Source: Stentor roeselii
Lineage: Eukaryota; Ciliophora; Heterotrichea; Heterotrichida; Stentoridae
Direction: 5' to 3'
Length of the DNA: 64,000 nucleotides
Assembly (NCBI GenBank): GCA_006503475.1
Contig: RSEH01000013.1
Coordinates: 1 to 64,000, forward strand
This document shows positions 39,601 through 49,703 of the stretch, piece after piece. The translations under genes were made by a program, and so were the position numbers. The notes beneath the pieces were generated by a model. The model saw only the letters and a list, made by a program, of their open reading frames with translations, searched no databases and was not told the DNA's origin. How positions within the stretch are numbered: the first letter of the stretch is position 1; every line of letters begins with the position of its first letter.

Positions 39601-41683
39601 GTCTGATCTAATCACTGCTCCTCCCAAGACCCAGGCCGATGAAGAGCTGAGTGAATTGCGAGGGTCTTTCAAGTCTTCATGTCCAGAGCAGGTCCTTCCT
39701 TTTCTATTCAAACTGACTTCGTTACTACGACAAGACTTATCAGCGAAGGACTATTATCAACTTTTTCTACAGATTTTAGACGGTTTGCTGGAATTTTCTT
39801 ATTACCTGGCGAATCAAAACGTCCAACTGGAGCTTCTAGCAAAGGCGCAGTATTCAGTGGAAATTGTTCCTCGACTTTACACGACAATTATCGTCGGCAT
39901 CAAGTTATTCGAAAAAAACACTTGTCCTGAGATTTTAGATGATTTGATTGAACTTGTGAAAGGTGTTCAACATCCTTTAAGAGGACTGTTTTTAAGGTTT
40001 TTTCTTAATAAAGCTGTAAAAAACCTGCATCAAGAAAATTCATTTGAAAGTATTGAGTTTATTTTAAAGAACTTGGGTGTTATGAACTTGATGTGGAGTC
40101 GCATTGAAGACCTTGAACAGAGAGAAGCTCTTCAAGTCACTGTTGGGGAAAATGTTGAACGACTTTCAGTTGTTTGTACTGACTTGGAACTTTACTTTGA
40201 CTTGGTTTTTCCTAGGTTGATGAAGATTTTAAGAGAAAGTGATTTGATTTCACAGAAATATCTTCTTGATTGCGTTATTCAGGCCTTTCCTGATGATTTT
40301 TTATTGAAAACTTTTGATGAGTTTATGGAATTGGCCTGCCAAATTCAGCAGGTTTGTGATGTTGTTAGTCTTATTTTTCATACTCTTGAAAGACTTCTTC
40401 GGTTCACTCAAGAAAATCAAGTAAGACTAGGCCAAAAGTCACTGATTCCTTTATTTACATATCTAAACGTCCTGCTACATTCAGACACCCAGAAAAACCT
40501 TGCGAAAAACATAGAAGTTCATGGAATTTTCCTGAAGTTCTCTTTAAACGACGAGTTCCAAGTGGAAAACATGGTAAACACATTAGAAAATCTTCAAGTT
40601 ATTCTAGAAAAAAACACAGAAAACCTTTCATTTTCTGAGATGATTTTAGATATTTTGATAGACTCGATGAATATAAACATGTTTCAAGCACTGAAGTTAT
40701 CAAGTTTCAACAGGGCTTACCAGGAGTTATCAGAGAATCAGAAGTACAAAGTGAGTTTAGTCATTTATGAGAAACTTGATTTTCATCAACTTTCTGAAGA
40801 CTTGCAGTTCTGGAAGAATTGTTTTGTGTACTTGAAGTTTTTGTATATTTCAGATGATTCACTTGGCGCAAGACTTAAGGTGTTAAACGTTATCCGACAT
40901 CTGGCCTGGAGCTTTCAACTAGTCCAAAGCGCTTTTGAAACATTCAACAATGACGAGACCTTCAATATTTTCATCGCTTTCACAGCCCTTTCACAAGTAC
41001 GAAGCGAAATTTCATTTAAAAGTCTTCTCAAATCATGTTTAAACCAGATCCAAAACAATTTTATCGCCTTTCAAATCTGCACCTGTTCTATAATTTCCTT
41101 TGCAAAGGAAAAATTCGACGATGATTTACTTGAACTTGCTCAAAAAGCAGTTAAATTATATGAAAAAGTTCCGGATAACTCAAGCCGTACTCTTTTGTTT
41201 CATAGTCTTGTGACTATCGCGATTCACAGTCCTTTTTTCTGTGATTTTAACGAGAAAATTGTGGGATTTTGCTTTAAAATCCCGAAAAAAGTAGAACAAT
41301 GTGTGGCTTTGCTTGCTCTGAGTCATATTTACTGGACAAATCAAAATCGCAACCCTGTTAAATTGCTGGAGTTGCTGAAAAGATCAGTGAAACTTGCTGA
41401 TTTAAGTGTGGCTGGTGCAAAGAACTTGAATTTATTTGTCATGATTTTAAATGAATATGTTTTGTTTAGTCTTGAAGAAGTTCCTTCAATTGACGTGCTG
41501 AGTATTAATAGTTTGATTGAGTTGATTTTCGAGCTGTTATCTTTCAACTCTGACAAGGACCAGGATGTTAGTTTTACAAAGATTTATCTGAGGAATACCT
41601 TGAATTATGTTGAACAGAGACAAAAGGATGGAAAACTTAAAAATGTGATTTTTCAACTTGATTACTTGCAGAAGTTGAATTAA
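39599..41683 (+). CDS. VPS35: VPS35 retromer subunit
   Basis: A 694-residue alpha-solenoid protein from the ATG at 39599 (MSDLITAPPKTQADEELSEL). The N-terminal part has the VPS35 signatures: DYYQLFLQILDGL, VPRLYTTIIVGIKL and the highly conserved GVQHPLRGLFLRFFL, compared with IPRLYLLITVG and GVQHPLRGLFLRNYL in human VPS35. The conserved stretch binds VPS26. VPS35 is the core scaffold of retromer, which recycles receptors from endosomes. It is about 100 residues shorter than the human protein. VPS18 and AVL9-like genes in the window belong to the same endosomal system. Confidence 0.92.
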   Translation: MSDLITAPPKTQADEELSELRGSFKSSCPEQVLPFLFKLTSLLRQDLSAKDYYQLFLQILDGLLEFSYYLANQNVQLELLAKAQYSVEIVPRLYTTIIVGIKLFEKNTCPEILDDLIELVKGVQHPLRGLFLRFFLNKAVKNLHQENSFESIEFILKNLGVMNLMWSRIEDLEQREALQVTVGENVERLSVVCTDLELYFDLVFPRLMKILRESDLISQKYLLDCVIQAFPDDFLLKTFDEFMELACQIQQVCDVVSLIFHTLERLLRFTQENQVRLGQKSLIPLFTYLNVLLHSDTQKNLAKNIEVHGIFLKFSLNDEFQVENMVNTLENLQVILEKNTENLSFSEMILDILIDSMNINMFQALKLSSFNRAYQELSENQKYKVSLVIYEKLDFHQLSEDLQFWKNCFVYLKFLYISDDSLGARLKVLNVIRHLAWSFQLVQSAFETFNNDETFNIFIAFTALSQVRSEISFKSLLKSCLNQIQNNFIAFQICTCSIISFAKEKFDDDLLELAQKAVKLYEKVPDNSSRTLLFHSLVTIAIHSPFFCDFNEKIVGFCFKIPKKVEQCVALLALSHIYWTNQNRNPVKLLELLKRSVKLADLSVAGAKNLNLFVMILNEYVLFSLEEVPSIDVLSINSLIELIFELLSFNSDKDQDVSFTKIYLRNTLNYVEQRQKDGKLKNVIFQLDYLQKLN

Positions 41684-41819
41684 CTTCTAGCTAGCCTTTT
41701 TTAATGAAACTTAATTAGCTTAACCCTATACCAAGGAAAAATCTTATTTCCAGTGAATAACCCTATTTCATCATAAATCCAAAAAAAACTTCTAAAATTT
41801 TTCATAATTTCTAATATTT

Positions 41820-42848
41820 ATGTTTTTCCTCCTCCAAATAACCCTCGCTTATTCCGAGTGTTCAAAAATCAGTTGTCAAGACACATTCGACCCATACTCC
41901 CGGTGCGTTGAAGTGACATCCACTATAAAAGTCTCAGGTTGTCCAGCAGGAATGTTCTGTCCTTCCTACTCCTCAATATCCTCCTACAACCAATCCCTTG
42001 ACTTCCAAGACACCTACTGCGAATCAAACCCTTACCAAGAGCCAGTCGACCTCTGCACAGACCCAAATTTCATCGGGACTCAGTCAGTGGGAGAAGAATG
42101 CTGCATCGACGAAAACTGCTCATCAAACAAATGCTTTAAATTAAAATGTGAGGGCCTTTCACTTGACTCTTCTTGTGCGAATTCATCGTCTTGCGCTCCA
42201 GGTCTTTACTGCAAGTCAGGAACCTGTTCAAAGGCGCTTCCAGCAGCGAGTGAATGTTTAGAAGATGAAGAATGTCAGATCGGAGCAGGGTGTAACAACG
42301 GCTTTTGCACAAGACTTTGGAGTGTTAAATTTACGAAATCTGTGTCGAACCCTAAGTTCTGTGAATCGAATTATGCCTTTGGAGACCATTGCGATATGAT
42401 TCAAATTAAGTTGAATAGGACGAAGGACTTGAAAGAACCTTTTAAATGTGAACTTAAAGATATCTGCTTTTATTTTAGTGCTGCTTATGGAGAGGTTATT
42501 GAGTCGAGTTCTTGCTTGTGTAGTGGAATTGAAAATTCGACGACGGGATTTTGCGGGCTTTTTATTAATCAGGTAGAGGGAATGTTTGAAGAGGTTTATA
42601 AGGATATGCAGTATAGCAAGAGTACCTGCTCGGGAAGACTTGCACATTCGAGTGATCCTTATGAACTTTGGCAGTGTGGAAGTATTGATAGTGAAACTTA
42701 TCAGAAGTATGTCAGGATTAATAAGAGGAATTCACATTGGAGTGTTTATAAAAGTGGAGTTCTTGATAGATGTGCTGAAACTATTACTATTTTTGATTTG
42801 GAAATTTCGAACGTTTTGGGTGTTTTTGTAGCGATTTATGTTTTTTAA
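41820..42848 (+). CDS. Secreted Cys-rich surface protein, probably GPI-anchored
   Basis: A 342-residue protein with a signal peptide (MFFLLQITLAYS, cleaved before ECSKIS). The first ~165 residues contain many Cys in Dickkopf/colipase-like spacing (GEECCIDENCSSNKCFKLKC, then CAPGLYCKSGTC and CQIGAGCNNGFC). The middle is a second Cys-bearing domain, and the C-terminus is hydrophobic (NVLGVFVAIYVF) with no charged tail, suggesting a GPI anchor signal. This fits a ciliate surface antigen or receptor. No catalytic motif is seen. The coding strand runs from A/C-rich at the start to T/G-rich at the end, and the 3' flank stays G/T rich. Confidence 0.75.
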   Translation: MFFLLQITLAYSECSKISCQDTFDPYSRCVEVTSTIKVSGCPAGMFCPSYSSISSYNQSLDFQDTYCESNPYQEPVDLCTDPNFIGTQSVGEECCIDENCSSNKCFKLKCEGLSLDSSCANSSSCAPGLYCKSGTCSKALPAASECLEDEECQIGAGCNNGFCTRLWSVKFTKSVSNPKFCESNYAFGDHCDMIQIKLNRTKDLKEPFKCELKDICFYFSAAYGEVIESSSCLCSGIENSTTGFCGLFINQVEGMFEEVYKDMQYSKSTCSGRLAHSSDPYELWQCGSIDSETYQKYVRINKRNSHWSVYKSGVLDRCAETITIFDLEISNVLGVFVAIYVF

Positions 42849-42905
42849 GGTAATTTTGATGGAGGGATTTAAGAGATTTTTTTTGAGATAAGGGTAGGAA
42901 TGGAT

Positions 42906-43907
42906 TTAGTAATGATTTATTTTAACTATTTCGGAATTGTTTAGGATTTTTTGGGATGATGCGAAATCAGGGAATACTGCTGGAGGCATTTCAAGTTGGT
43001 TTAAAACATCTACTTTAGATTGAATACTGTTTTGTTCGGATTTTGAGTTTTTTTGGTGTTTTGAAGTTAATTCTATGAAATCATCTAGATTGTTGTGAGG
43101 GTTGAAATAAGGAGGATTGTCAATTGGATCTATTGGAAAACTAAAAACTGACTGTAGCTTATGATGACTAACTTGAAGGATAATTCCATCTTTAAATAGA
43201 TAACTTTTTCTTACTATCCAAGCTTTTATAAGATACCCAATCATTGAAAAAAAAAAAAAAATCATAGTAAAAATTACGATTTTCGGTCCTGAAGATAGAC
43301 ACAGAGTAGGAGTCGAACCATCATCAGGATAAGTCGAGCAAGATTCAAAATTACCTTCAACACCGACCAGCCAAATCAAAGATCCTATCAAATAAATCAA
43401 AAATCCACAAAAGCTTGAAAAATTCGCAAGCCAAAACCTTTTAAATCTTTTAAAATAGTGAAAACCTGAAACAGACCAAATAAAAATTATAAAAATCGAA
43501 AGACTATCAAAAAATATCTTCGCCTTCGCATAGTTTAAAAGATTTTGGAATAAATTGCAAATAGTTCGAAGCTCATCCAAGCTGTTATGAACGTTTTGAT
43601 TTAAAAAAGCCCCATTTTCGACCTTTTCTAAATAAGAGCAGATATCTTCTGCTATGATTTCATATGATTGGCTTTTGGTGCAGCCCTCCACACAGCTTAG
43701 AAGACTTCCTTTAAAAAGATTAGATTTGAAGATTTGGTCGTTGTTTTTAGAGTCTTGATAATAGGCTTCAAGGTCAAAGTTTGAAAAAACCCAGGATTGG
43801 ATGGAAAGACTGCAAATGATTAGTATTATCAGGAATACTTGAATGGTTTGATATGCTAGCCACCATCTATGAAGAGATTTGTTCAAAGATTCTAATGATA
43901 AGTTCAT
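42906..43907 (-). CDS. Four-TM membrane protein, paralog of 6712 and 44224
   Basis: A 333-residue protein with four hydrophobic segments (TIQVFLIILIICSLSIQSWV; KIFFDSLSIFIIFIWSVSGF; FSSFCGFLIYLIGSLIWLV; IVIFTMIFFFFSMIGYLI). Loop 1 holds two Cys (LLSCVEGCTKSQ) and loop 2 carries the family motif SCSTYPDDGSTPTLCLSSGP. The ~110-residue cytosolic tail is polar. It is in tandem with the neighbour at 44224 on the same strand, consistent with local duplication. No function assigned. Confidence 0.75.
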   Translation of the reverse strand: MNLSLESLNKSLHRWWLAYQTIQVFLIILIICSLSIQSWVFSNFDLEAYYQDSKNNDQIFKSNLFKGSLLSCVEGCTKSQSYEIIAEDICSYLEKVENGAFLNQNVHNSLDELRTICNLFQNLLNYAKAKIFFDSLSIFIIFIWSVSGFHYFKRFKRFWLANFSSFCGFLIYLIGSLIWLVGVEGNFESCSTYPDDGSTPTLCLSSGPKIVIFTMIFFFFSMIGYLIKAWIVRKSYLFKDGIILQVSHHKLQSVFSFPIDPIDNPPYFNPHNNLDDFIELTSKHQKNSKSEQNSIQSKVDVLNQLEMPPAVFPDFASSQKILNNSEIVKINHY

Positions 43908-44223
43908 TTATTATTTAAATGTAGACTAAAAATTATCGGAGAGAGTTTAATCAGGTGATTGATGAATAGAAAATTTGTATAATCTAGAATTTTATCTAAA
44001 GGGAAGCTAAATTGAGTAAAGTAATTGAAATTGATTAATTAAACTGATTATAGTGTCATATGTATGAAATTTCATCTAAGCATATAGTAGATGAAGGTCA
44101 TTAAGAATTACTTAAAATGCGGAGATAGAATTCAACTTTAAAAAATTAAACTTTAATAATTGACAATCAAAAAGAAAACTCTTTGATTCAGGTATTTAAA
44201 TAGTATAAAGTTTGATTATTTAT
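43908..44223. other. AT-rich spacer between four-TM paralogs
   Basis: About 315 nt, AT-rich with many stops in all frames. No gene or RNA recognised; probably the promoter of the paralog at 42906. Confidence 0.5.
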
Positions 44224-45216
44224 CTAACTAGAGTTCTTCTCATTACGAGAAAAATCATCATCAATAACTTGTCGAAGTCCATCCTCTAATCTTTCCTTAT
44301 CAAAGCACTTAACTTTTTCCCCATTACTTTCATCTCCTTCAATAAAATCCTTACTTTCAGAAGCACTCAAAACTTGAATTTCAGATTCCTTCAATGATCT
44401 GGTCTCATCATACGAATTTTTTAATTGATTCCAGCCTAAAAATTGTCCAGAGTCATCTTTCTTGACTACTGCATGCGATTCTAAAGAAATAACTTTAGGT
44501 GAAATCTCAACTTGATAGCTCAAATTAGTGAAAACAGGTTGAATCACATCATATTTCTTTGAAATCTTCCTAAAAAACATAAAAAAACCGACAAGGTAGA
44601 AACAAAAACCAATAAAAGCCCCTAAATCCAAAAAAGTCGCTAAAGACATGCAAAGTTCAGGTCTTGACCCATTATCAGGAAATCCAGAACAATTCCTAAT
44701 TTTCAAAGAATTTAATGAAAACCATGCAAAAGTCCCCAAACAACAGGTAATAAATGAACAGACAAGCAGAACAAGCCAGCATTTCAACCATTTAACATAC
44801 TTGAAAGAAATTATTTGCAAGGTCATCAAAAAAATCAAGGAAATCAAAGTTAAAACATCTGAAATTTTCTTTATTTGGCCTGAAATAAAAAGGTTTGTGA
44901 ACATTTTACATAAACTTTTTTGCTCTGATGTCCTGCGTTTTTCGCGTGATTCGCAGAAAACTGACTTCAGCTCGAAATATGATCTTAAGTCTTTGCACCC
45001 TGAGATGCAAGACTCGAGACTTCCTGAAAATAATGAAAGGTCGATTTTTTCAGATGATTTTTCAGGAAGTTTGATCTTTTTTAAATGAGTTGAGTGGACC
45101 CAGTTTTTTGATAGTAAAGACCCTGAAATCAATGTCAGTAGAAATAGAGTTGAAAAGAAGTGGAAGAAAAAAAGTTTTCTTGATAAGGGTGTTTTTAATT
45201 GAAGAGATTCGTTCAT
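44224..45216 (-). CDS. Four-TM membrane protein, third paralog
   Basis: About 330 residues from the ATG at 45216 (MNESLQLKTPLSRKLFFFHF). Four hydrophobic segments, loop 1 with SLESCISGCKDLRSYFELKS like the neighbour's SLLSCVEGCTKSQSYEIIAE, and loop 2 with NCSGFPDNGSRPELCMS. The C-terminal tail (~100 residues) is acidic and Ser rich. The three paralogs share loops but differ greatly in tails, suggesting a conserved extracellular fold and variable cytosolic partners. Confidence 0.75.
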   Translation of the reverse strand: MNESLQLKTPLSRKLFFFHFFSTLFLLTLISGSLLSKNWVHSTHLKKIKLPEKSSEKIDLSLFSGSLESCISGCKDLRSYFELKSVFCESREKRRTSEQKSLCKMFTNLFISGQIKKISDVLTLISLIFLMTLQIISFKYVKWLKCWLVLLVCSFITCCLGTFAWFSLNSLKIRNCSGFPDNGSRPELCMSLATFLDLGAFIGFCFYLVGFFMFFRKISKKYDVIQPVFTNLSYQVEISPKVISLESHAVVKKDDSGQFLGWNQLKNSYDETRSLKESEIQVLSASESKDFIEGDESNGEKVKCFDKERLEDGLRQVIDDDFSRNEKNSS

Positions 45217-46000
45217 TTTTAAGAGCACGAATTATGGAAAGATGGTTAATTTAATTATTAAAAGTCGAGGTAGTTCAGGGAAATTATTGGATGAAATTAA
45301 GATTTCATATGATTTGAGCATTTTTTTTATTATTTTCGTTAATTGTATTAAGAATAAAAGAATATTGAATTAGATTAAGAGTATTAATTAGAAGGATGAA
45401 TCAGAGAAGGTAACGAAATTATAATAATTTTATGATCAATTACTCAAATATTTTCAATTATCGAAATTTATTAGATTAGATTAATAATATAGGTTATTTC
45501 TATCAATCAAAAAACTGTTTAGATTAGAATTAACTTCCCTGCTTATCGAATCAAATCGTTGAAATTTGGATTTTTTTCAAATTCTTATCATTACGAGTAA
45601 AGAATTAACTTTTAATATTTCGAATAGCTTAAATCATCTATATTTTTATAGAAGAGTTACTGAGTGATATACTTTGAGAATCTTACAGAGGATATCAAAT
45701 AAATCCAAGAGAGATGATATTACTAAAACTAAAAGATGGCTTTCGCTTCACTGTTTTAGAATCCTTATCTATCTCTCAACTTCAGTTAGAATTTAAATTT
45801 AATCAATGAAATTCTTCAAATATTAACATCTTAAAGATAAATAAGGATACTTAATAAAAATAATTTCCAAATTTCTTCCCAACATTCCCTAATCATCAAT
45901 TTTAAAATCAAAACTTTAAAATAATCTCCAAATCCTCAAAAACTCTAAATTTTCCTAATCCACATTAATCCCAATCATAAAAATACAAATATCCGAATAA
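45217..46000. other. AT-rich intergenic stretch, divergent promoters
   Basis: About 780 nt between the divergent four-TM and poly(A) polymerase genes. The left part is stop-dense AT-rich DNA. The last ~130 nt before 46001 are rich in A and C and poor in G, like other upstream regions here. No gene, relic or RNA could be supported. Confidence 0.5.
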
Positions 46001-47614
46001 ATGTCTTCAACCATGACAAATGTAGTGGATGCAAGTCATCCCCCTCCAGAAGAAACTCTTGTAAACAACACCCTTCTCTACCTTCTCCATTCCTTCAACA
46101 ATTTCGAAACCGAAGACGAAAGTCGTCGAAGAATCCAAGTACTTGGAAAAATTTACCAATTATTCAAAGACTGGTGTTTTCAAAAAATCTTAAAATATCC
46201 AGGAATGAACGAAGAGATGTCAAAATCAGCGACTTGCGAAATCTTCACATTCGGTTCCTATCGTTTAGGAGTTCACAGTCCAGGCACCGACTTAGACATT
46301 CTCTGTGTATCTCCTCGTTACATAGAAAGAAAAGACTTCGAGACCGACATGTACGAAGTGCTTAAAAAGCAGCCAAGCATTTCCAAGATCTCCGCAGTTT
46401 TTTCCGCAAAAGTTCCTGTGATCAAAATGATATTCGACGGAGTCCCAATCGACCTTCTCTTCGCAAGTCTCGCGACATACGACCGTATCCCAGGAGACCT
46501 TTTAGAGTCTTTAAACGACGACGCGATTTCAAGAATCGACGACGATAAAACAAGTTTCAGTTTAAACGGTCCTCGAAACACAGACATGACCTTGAAGCTA
46601 GTCCCGAACCTTGACAATTTTCGACTGACCCTTCGAGTAGTGCGACTTTGGGCAAAGCGAAGAGGAGTCTACTTGAACGTCCTTGGCTTTCCTGGAGGCT
46701 TCGCTTGGAATATAATGGTTGCGAAAATCTGTCAGATGTACCCGAACTTCCTTCCTAGTCAACTCGTTCGAAAGTTCTTTAAAGTTTATGACATGTGGGA
46801 CTGGAACCAGGCAGTTTTCCTTCGACAAGTCGAGAACTTGGCACGGTCTTCAGCTGAACCTGAGGTGATGATGGTGATGACTCCTGCACATCCAAGTTAT
46901 AACTCGACCTCGACGGTTAATAAGCACAGTATTCAGGCAATACGTGAAGAATTTCATTTGGCTAATCGAGTCATTGCAAGTATTGAATTGGGAAAGGCAA
47001 GTTGGAATGATTTAATTGAACCTATTGATTTTTTTGCACAGTTTAAACATTTTCTGAGAGTGGAGGTCCTCGCGAAGACTGCCAGTGACTTTGATGATTG
47101 GAGTGGATTCGTGTTGAGTAAGTTGAGGATTCTTTTTTATGATAACCTTGGAGAACTCAAACCCAGTCCTTATGTTCGGGTCTTGCCTGAAGAACAGAAA
47201 ATCGTTGATCATGAATATTCGTATTCAGTCGCTTATTACGCGGGACTTAAGTTTTTTAAACAAAGTACTGCGGAAGCTGGAAAAAGTGTTGATTTACGCA
47301 TGCCGGTTCTTAAGTTTATTGAATTGATATTCAGACTTAGAAGGGAAAATAAGTTTGAACTTGCGAATTGCAATTTAAGGGTTAAATATTTGGAAGCTGA
47401 TCAACTTGTAGATGAAGTTAGAAGAATGCCCAACCCGAGTATTAAGAAAAGATTTAGAAGCTTTGATGATAGCATTGACCCTGAGAAAAAAGCTAAGTTG
47501 GAAGAGGGAAAGTCGAATGAACTCATGCCTGAACCTGTCGTTACCAATGTCCAGGTTGTTAACCCGGTGGTCGGTCCTCAGAAGAAGCTGGTATTTAATC
47601 TTAAAAAGAAATAA
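46001..47614 (+). CDS. Nuclear poly(A) polymerase
   Basis: A 537-residue canonical poly(A) polymerase. The nucleotidyltransferase motif is FGSYRLGVHSPGTDLDILCV (catalytic Asp pair in DLD), and the third Asp is in IKMIFDGVPIDLLFASL. The central domain has RVVRLWAKRRGVYLNVLGFP and GGFAWNIMVAKICQMYPNF, and the C-terminal RNA-binding domain follows (about 350-450). A basic end (RMPNPSIKKRFRS, NLKKK) may serve nuclear import. The enzyme adds poly(A) tails to mRNA 3' ends. Codon use splits sharply: mostly C-ending before about 46860 and mostly T-ending after it. Confidence 0.92.
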   Translation: MSSTMTNVVDASHPPPEETLVNNTLLYLLHSFNNFETEDESRRRIQVLGKIYQLFKDWCFQKILKYPGMNEEMSKSATCEIFTFGSYRLGVHSPGTDLDILCVSPRYIERKDFETDMYEVLKKQPSISKISAVFSAKVPVIKMIFDGVPIDLLFASLATYDRIPGDLLESLNDDAISRIDDDKTSFSLNGPRNTDMTLKLVPNLDNFRLTLRVVRLWAKRRGVYLNVLGFPGGFAWNIMVAKICQMYPNFLPSQLVRKFFKVYDMWDWNQAVFLRQVENLARSSAEPEVMMVMTPAHPSYNSTSTVNKHSIQAIREEFHLANRVIASIELGKASWNDLIEPIDFFAQFKHFLRVEVLAKTASDFDDWSGFVLSKLRILFYDNLGELKPSPYVRVLPEEQKIVDHEYSYSVAYYAGLKFFKQSTAEAGKSVDLRMPVLKFIELIFRLRRENKFELANCNLRVKYLEADQLVDEVRRMPNPSIKKRFRSFDDSIDPEKKAKLEEGKSNELMPEPVVTNVQVVNPVVGPQKKLVFNLKKK

Positions 47615-47879
47615 AGGTTAGAATCTTTCAGCTGTTTAATCAAAATGAAGATCTCACCATTCAACACCTGAAAATCATATAATAATTAAAAATAATCCCC
47701 TATATCTAGTAATTTTTTCAATCCTTTCCTAACACCTGACAATTCAAATAAATCTCTTACACCTTAATCACCCTAAACCTAACCAAAAAAAATCCCCTAA
47801 AAAAAAACCTTTCCCATAAACTACTTCAAATTTCCTTCCATCTAAAATTTATTCTTAAATTTCATGGCATAAAATAGTC

Positions 47880-48743
47880 ATGGCAAGCCAAGTGGAAAAT
47901 TCAACTCTCTTCTTCTGTGGCTCATTATCCGGAGCTCTTACATCCTTCATCGTGCAGCCTCTCGACGTGATCAAGACGAACTTTTTGACGATAGAAGGCA
48001 AGACCACAATAAAAAAGAGTTTTAAATTCGTCTTAAAAAACCACGGCCCTCTGGGTTTTTGGAAAGGTTTGAGTCCTTCAGTGACAAAGTCCTTTATCGG
48101 TTCAGGAGTCAGTTTTACTCTTTTAGAAAAGTTTAAAATATTGATTCCGAAGACTCAGTCACGTCTCAGTCATATCATTCATGACTCGTTATCAGCGATT
48201 TTTTCCAGAACACTGACGACGGTGCTGCTGAATCCTTTGAGTGTTGTCAAGATCAGAATGGAAGCGCCTCAGACTGACCCTTATCGAGGGATGGGAGATG
48301 CTTTGAAAAGGATTTATAAAGAAGAAGGGTTTAAAGGGTATTATAAAGGACTGGGTCCGACTTTGTTGAGAGATTTACCGTTTTCTGGCTTGGCTTATAC
48401 CTTTTACAGACAGTATCATCATATTTTTAAGGAAATGTTTGGCGATAGCAAGTTTGTATCGATGTTCAGTGGGGGAATGGCTGGGTTTACTGCGACTTTG
48501 ATTACACATCCTTTTGATATTATTAAAACACGCAACCAGTTCAATCATATCAGCAAGACTGAACAGTTTAGGTATCTTGGAATTGTTCATGCTTTTAAAT
48601 GTATTTATTCCAATGAAGGACTCAAAGGATTTACTACTGGACTTAGTATTAGGATTATTGAGAGAACTATCGCTTTTTCTTCTGTTTGGTTTATTTATGA
48701 GAATTTGAAACATTATTTTAAGAGAAATATAAGAAAAGATTGA
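47880..48743 (+). CDS. Mitochondrial carrier, SLC25A38-like (probable glycine carrier)
   Basis: A 287-residue protein with three carrier repeats: QPLDVIKTNF, NPLSVVKIRM and HPFDIIKTRN. The second motif lacks the usual acidic residue (PLSVVK), as in SLC25A38 (PITVIK). SFKFVLKNHGPLGFWKGLSP, then SRTLTTVLLNPLSVVKIRME, and KGYYKGLGPTLLRDLPFSGL match SLC25A38 (GLFSGLTATLLRDAPFSGI). That carrier supplies glycine to mitochondria for haem synthesis. Substrate assignment is from family resemblance. It is followed by the mARC-like gene after 29 nt, also probably a mitochondrial protein. Confidence 0.85.
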   Translation: MASQVENSTLFFCGSLSGALTSFIVQPLDVIKTNFLTIEGKTTIKKSFKFVLKNHGPLGFWKGLSPSVTKSFIGSGVSFTLLEKFKILIPKTQSRLSHIIHDSLSAIFSRTLTTVLLNPLSVVKIRMEAPQTDPYRGMGDALKRIYKEEGFKGYYKGLGPTLLRDLPFSGLAYTFYRQYHHIFKEMFGDSKFVSMFSGGMAGFTATLITHPFDIIKTRNQFNHISKTEQFRYLGIVHAFKCIYSNEGLKGFTTGLSIRIIERTIAFSSVWFIYENLKHYFKRNIRKD

Positions 48744-48772
48744 GTTATTAGATAATAGATGATCAGTAATAA

Positions 48773-49696
48773 ATGTGGACTTATGTCGTAATTGGGGCTT
48801 GTGCACTTTTAATGGTTTACTTTTTAGTATTTCAGAGGAAGAAAAGACCAGTAGTTGTTGAAATCATCATTTATCCTATCAAAAGTTGTGGTGCTGTCAG
48901 CTTGAATTCTGTAAGTATCAACGAATATGGAATGCTTTTTGATCGTGAATGGGTCATTTTGACACCTGATAATAATATTGTAACTCAAAGAGAAGATCCT
49001 TCGCTATTGAAGCTGCAACCTACGTTATTTACTGAAGGAAATGAGATTAAAGCTATTGGACTGAAATTTGAAAATAATACTTTCAAATTTTCTCCTCAAA
49101 AGACAGGAGAAATTATTCCATTCATATGCAAAAGTGTTCAATGTGAAGGTATCGACGAAGGCGATCAAGTTCGATCATTCCTATCAAAAGTCTTAAAAAA
49201 AGACTACCGTTTAGTGCGAGTATTCAAGCACCGTCAACTAAACGAGCACCCTCGTTACAAAGGTTTAGTTCCAGACGACTTCAAGACAACCTTCCACGAT
49301 TCCGCTCAATTTCTTCTTCTCTCCGAAGAAACCTTCTCAAAGACCAAATCGAGTCTTCCAAGTGAAAAGCAGTCCTTTTTAGAAATGATAGCTTTTCGAG
49401 GCAACATCATAGTTCGAGGTTGTTCCCCATTCGAAGAAGACACCTGGGCTCGTTTCACGATCGGCAACATAGACTTCCAAGGAATTGCGCGTTGTCCTCG
49501 CTGTAAAATCACGACAGTGAACCAGAAGACCCTTGAATACGACGACAACATGGAACCAGTGACGACTTTAAGAAAAATCAACGGCAACGGAACGAAAGGT
49601 TACCTAGGAATGCATTGCGTAAGACTAAACAACGGCGAAATCGCAGTGGGCCAGTCAGTAATCGTGAAGAAAATTGACAAGTTCCCAGACATCTAA
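48773..49696 (+). CDS. mARC-like MOSC-domain molybdenum enzyme
   Basis: A 307-residue protein with an N-terminal membrane anchor (YVVIGACALLMVYFLVF) and basic residues after it, as in mitochondrial amidoxime-reducing component. The beta-barrel domain begins EIIIYPIKSCGAVSLNSVSI and the MOSC domain contains GNIIVRGCSPFEEDTWARF and ARCPRCKITTVNQKTLEYD; the second Cys of CPRC corresponds to the molybdenum-coordinating Cys in mARC (CPRCILTTV). Such enzymes reduce N-hydroxylated compounds at the mitochondrial outer membrane with cytochrome b5. Codon use shifts from T-rich to C/A-rich near 49140. Confidence 0.88.
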   Translation: MWTYVVIGACALLMVYFLVFQRKKRPVVVEIIIYPIKSCGAVSLNSVSINEYGMLFDREWVILTPDNNIVTQREDPSLLKLQPTLFTEGNEIKAIGLKFENNTFKFSPQKTGEIIPFICKSVQCEGIDEGDQVRSFLSKVLKKDYRLVRVFKHRQLNEHPRYKGLVPDDFKTTFHDSAQFLLLSEETFSKTKSSLPSEKQSFLEMIAFRGNIIVRGCSPFEEDTWARFTIGNIDFQGIARCPRCKITTVNQKTLEYDDNMEPVTTLRKINGNGTKGYLGMHCVRLNNGEIAVGQSVIVKKIDKFPDI

Positions 49697-49703
49697 TTAG
49701 TTA

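Noticed and set aside
43300-43330. A GTCGAACC-like stretch resembling a tRNA T-arm.
   Set aside because: It lies inside a conserved part of the four-TM gene and there is no acceptor stem or anticodon arm around it.
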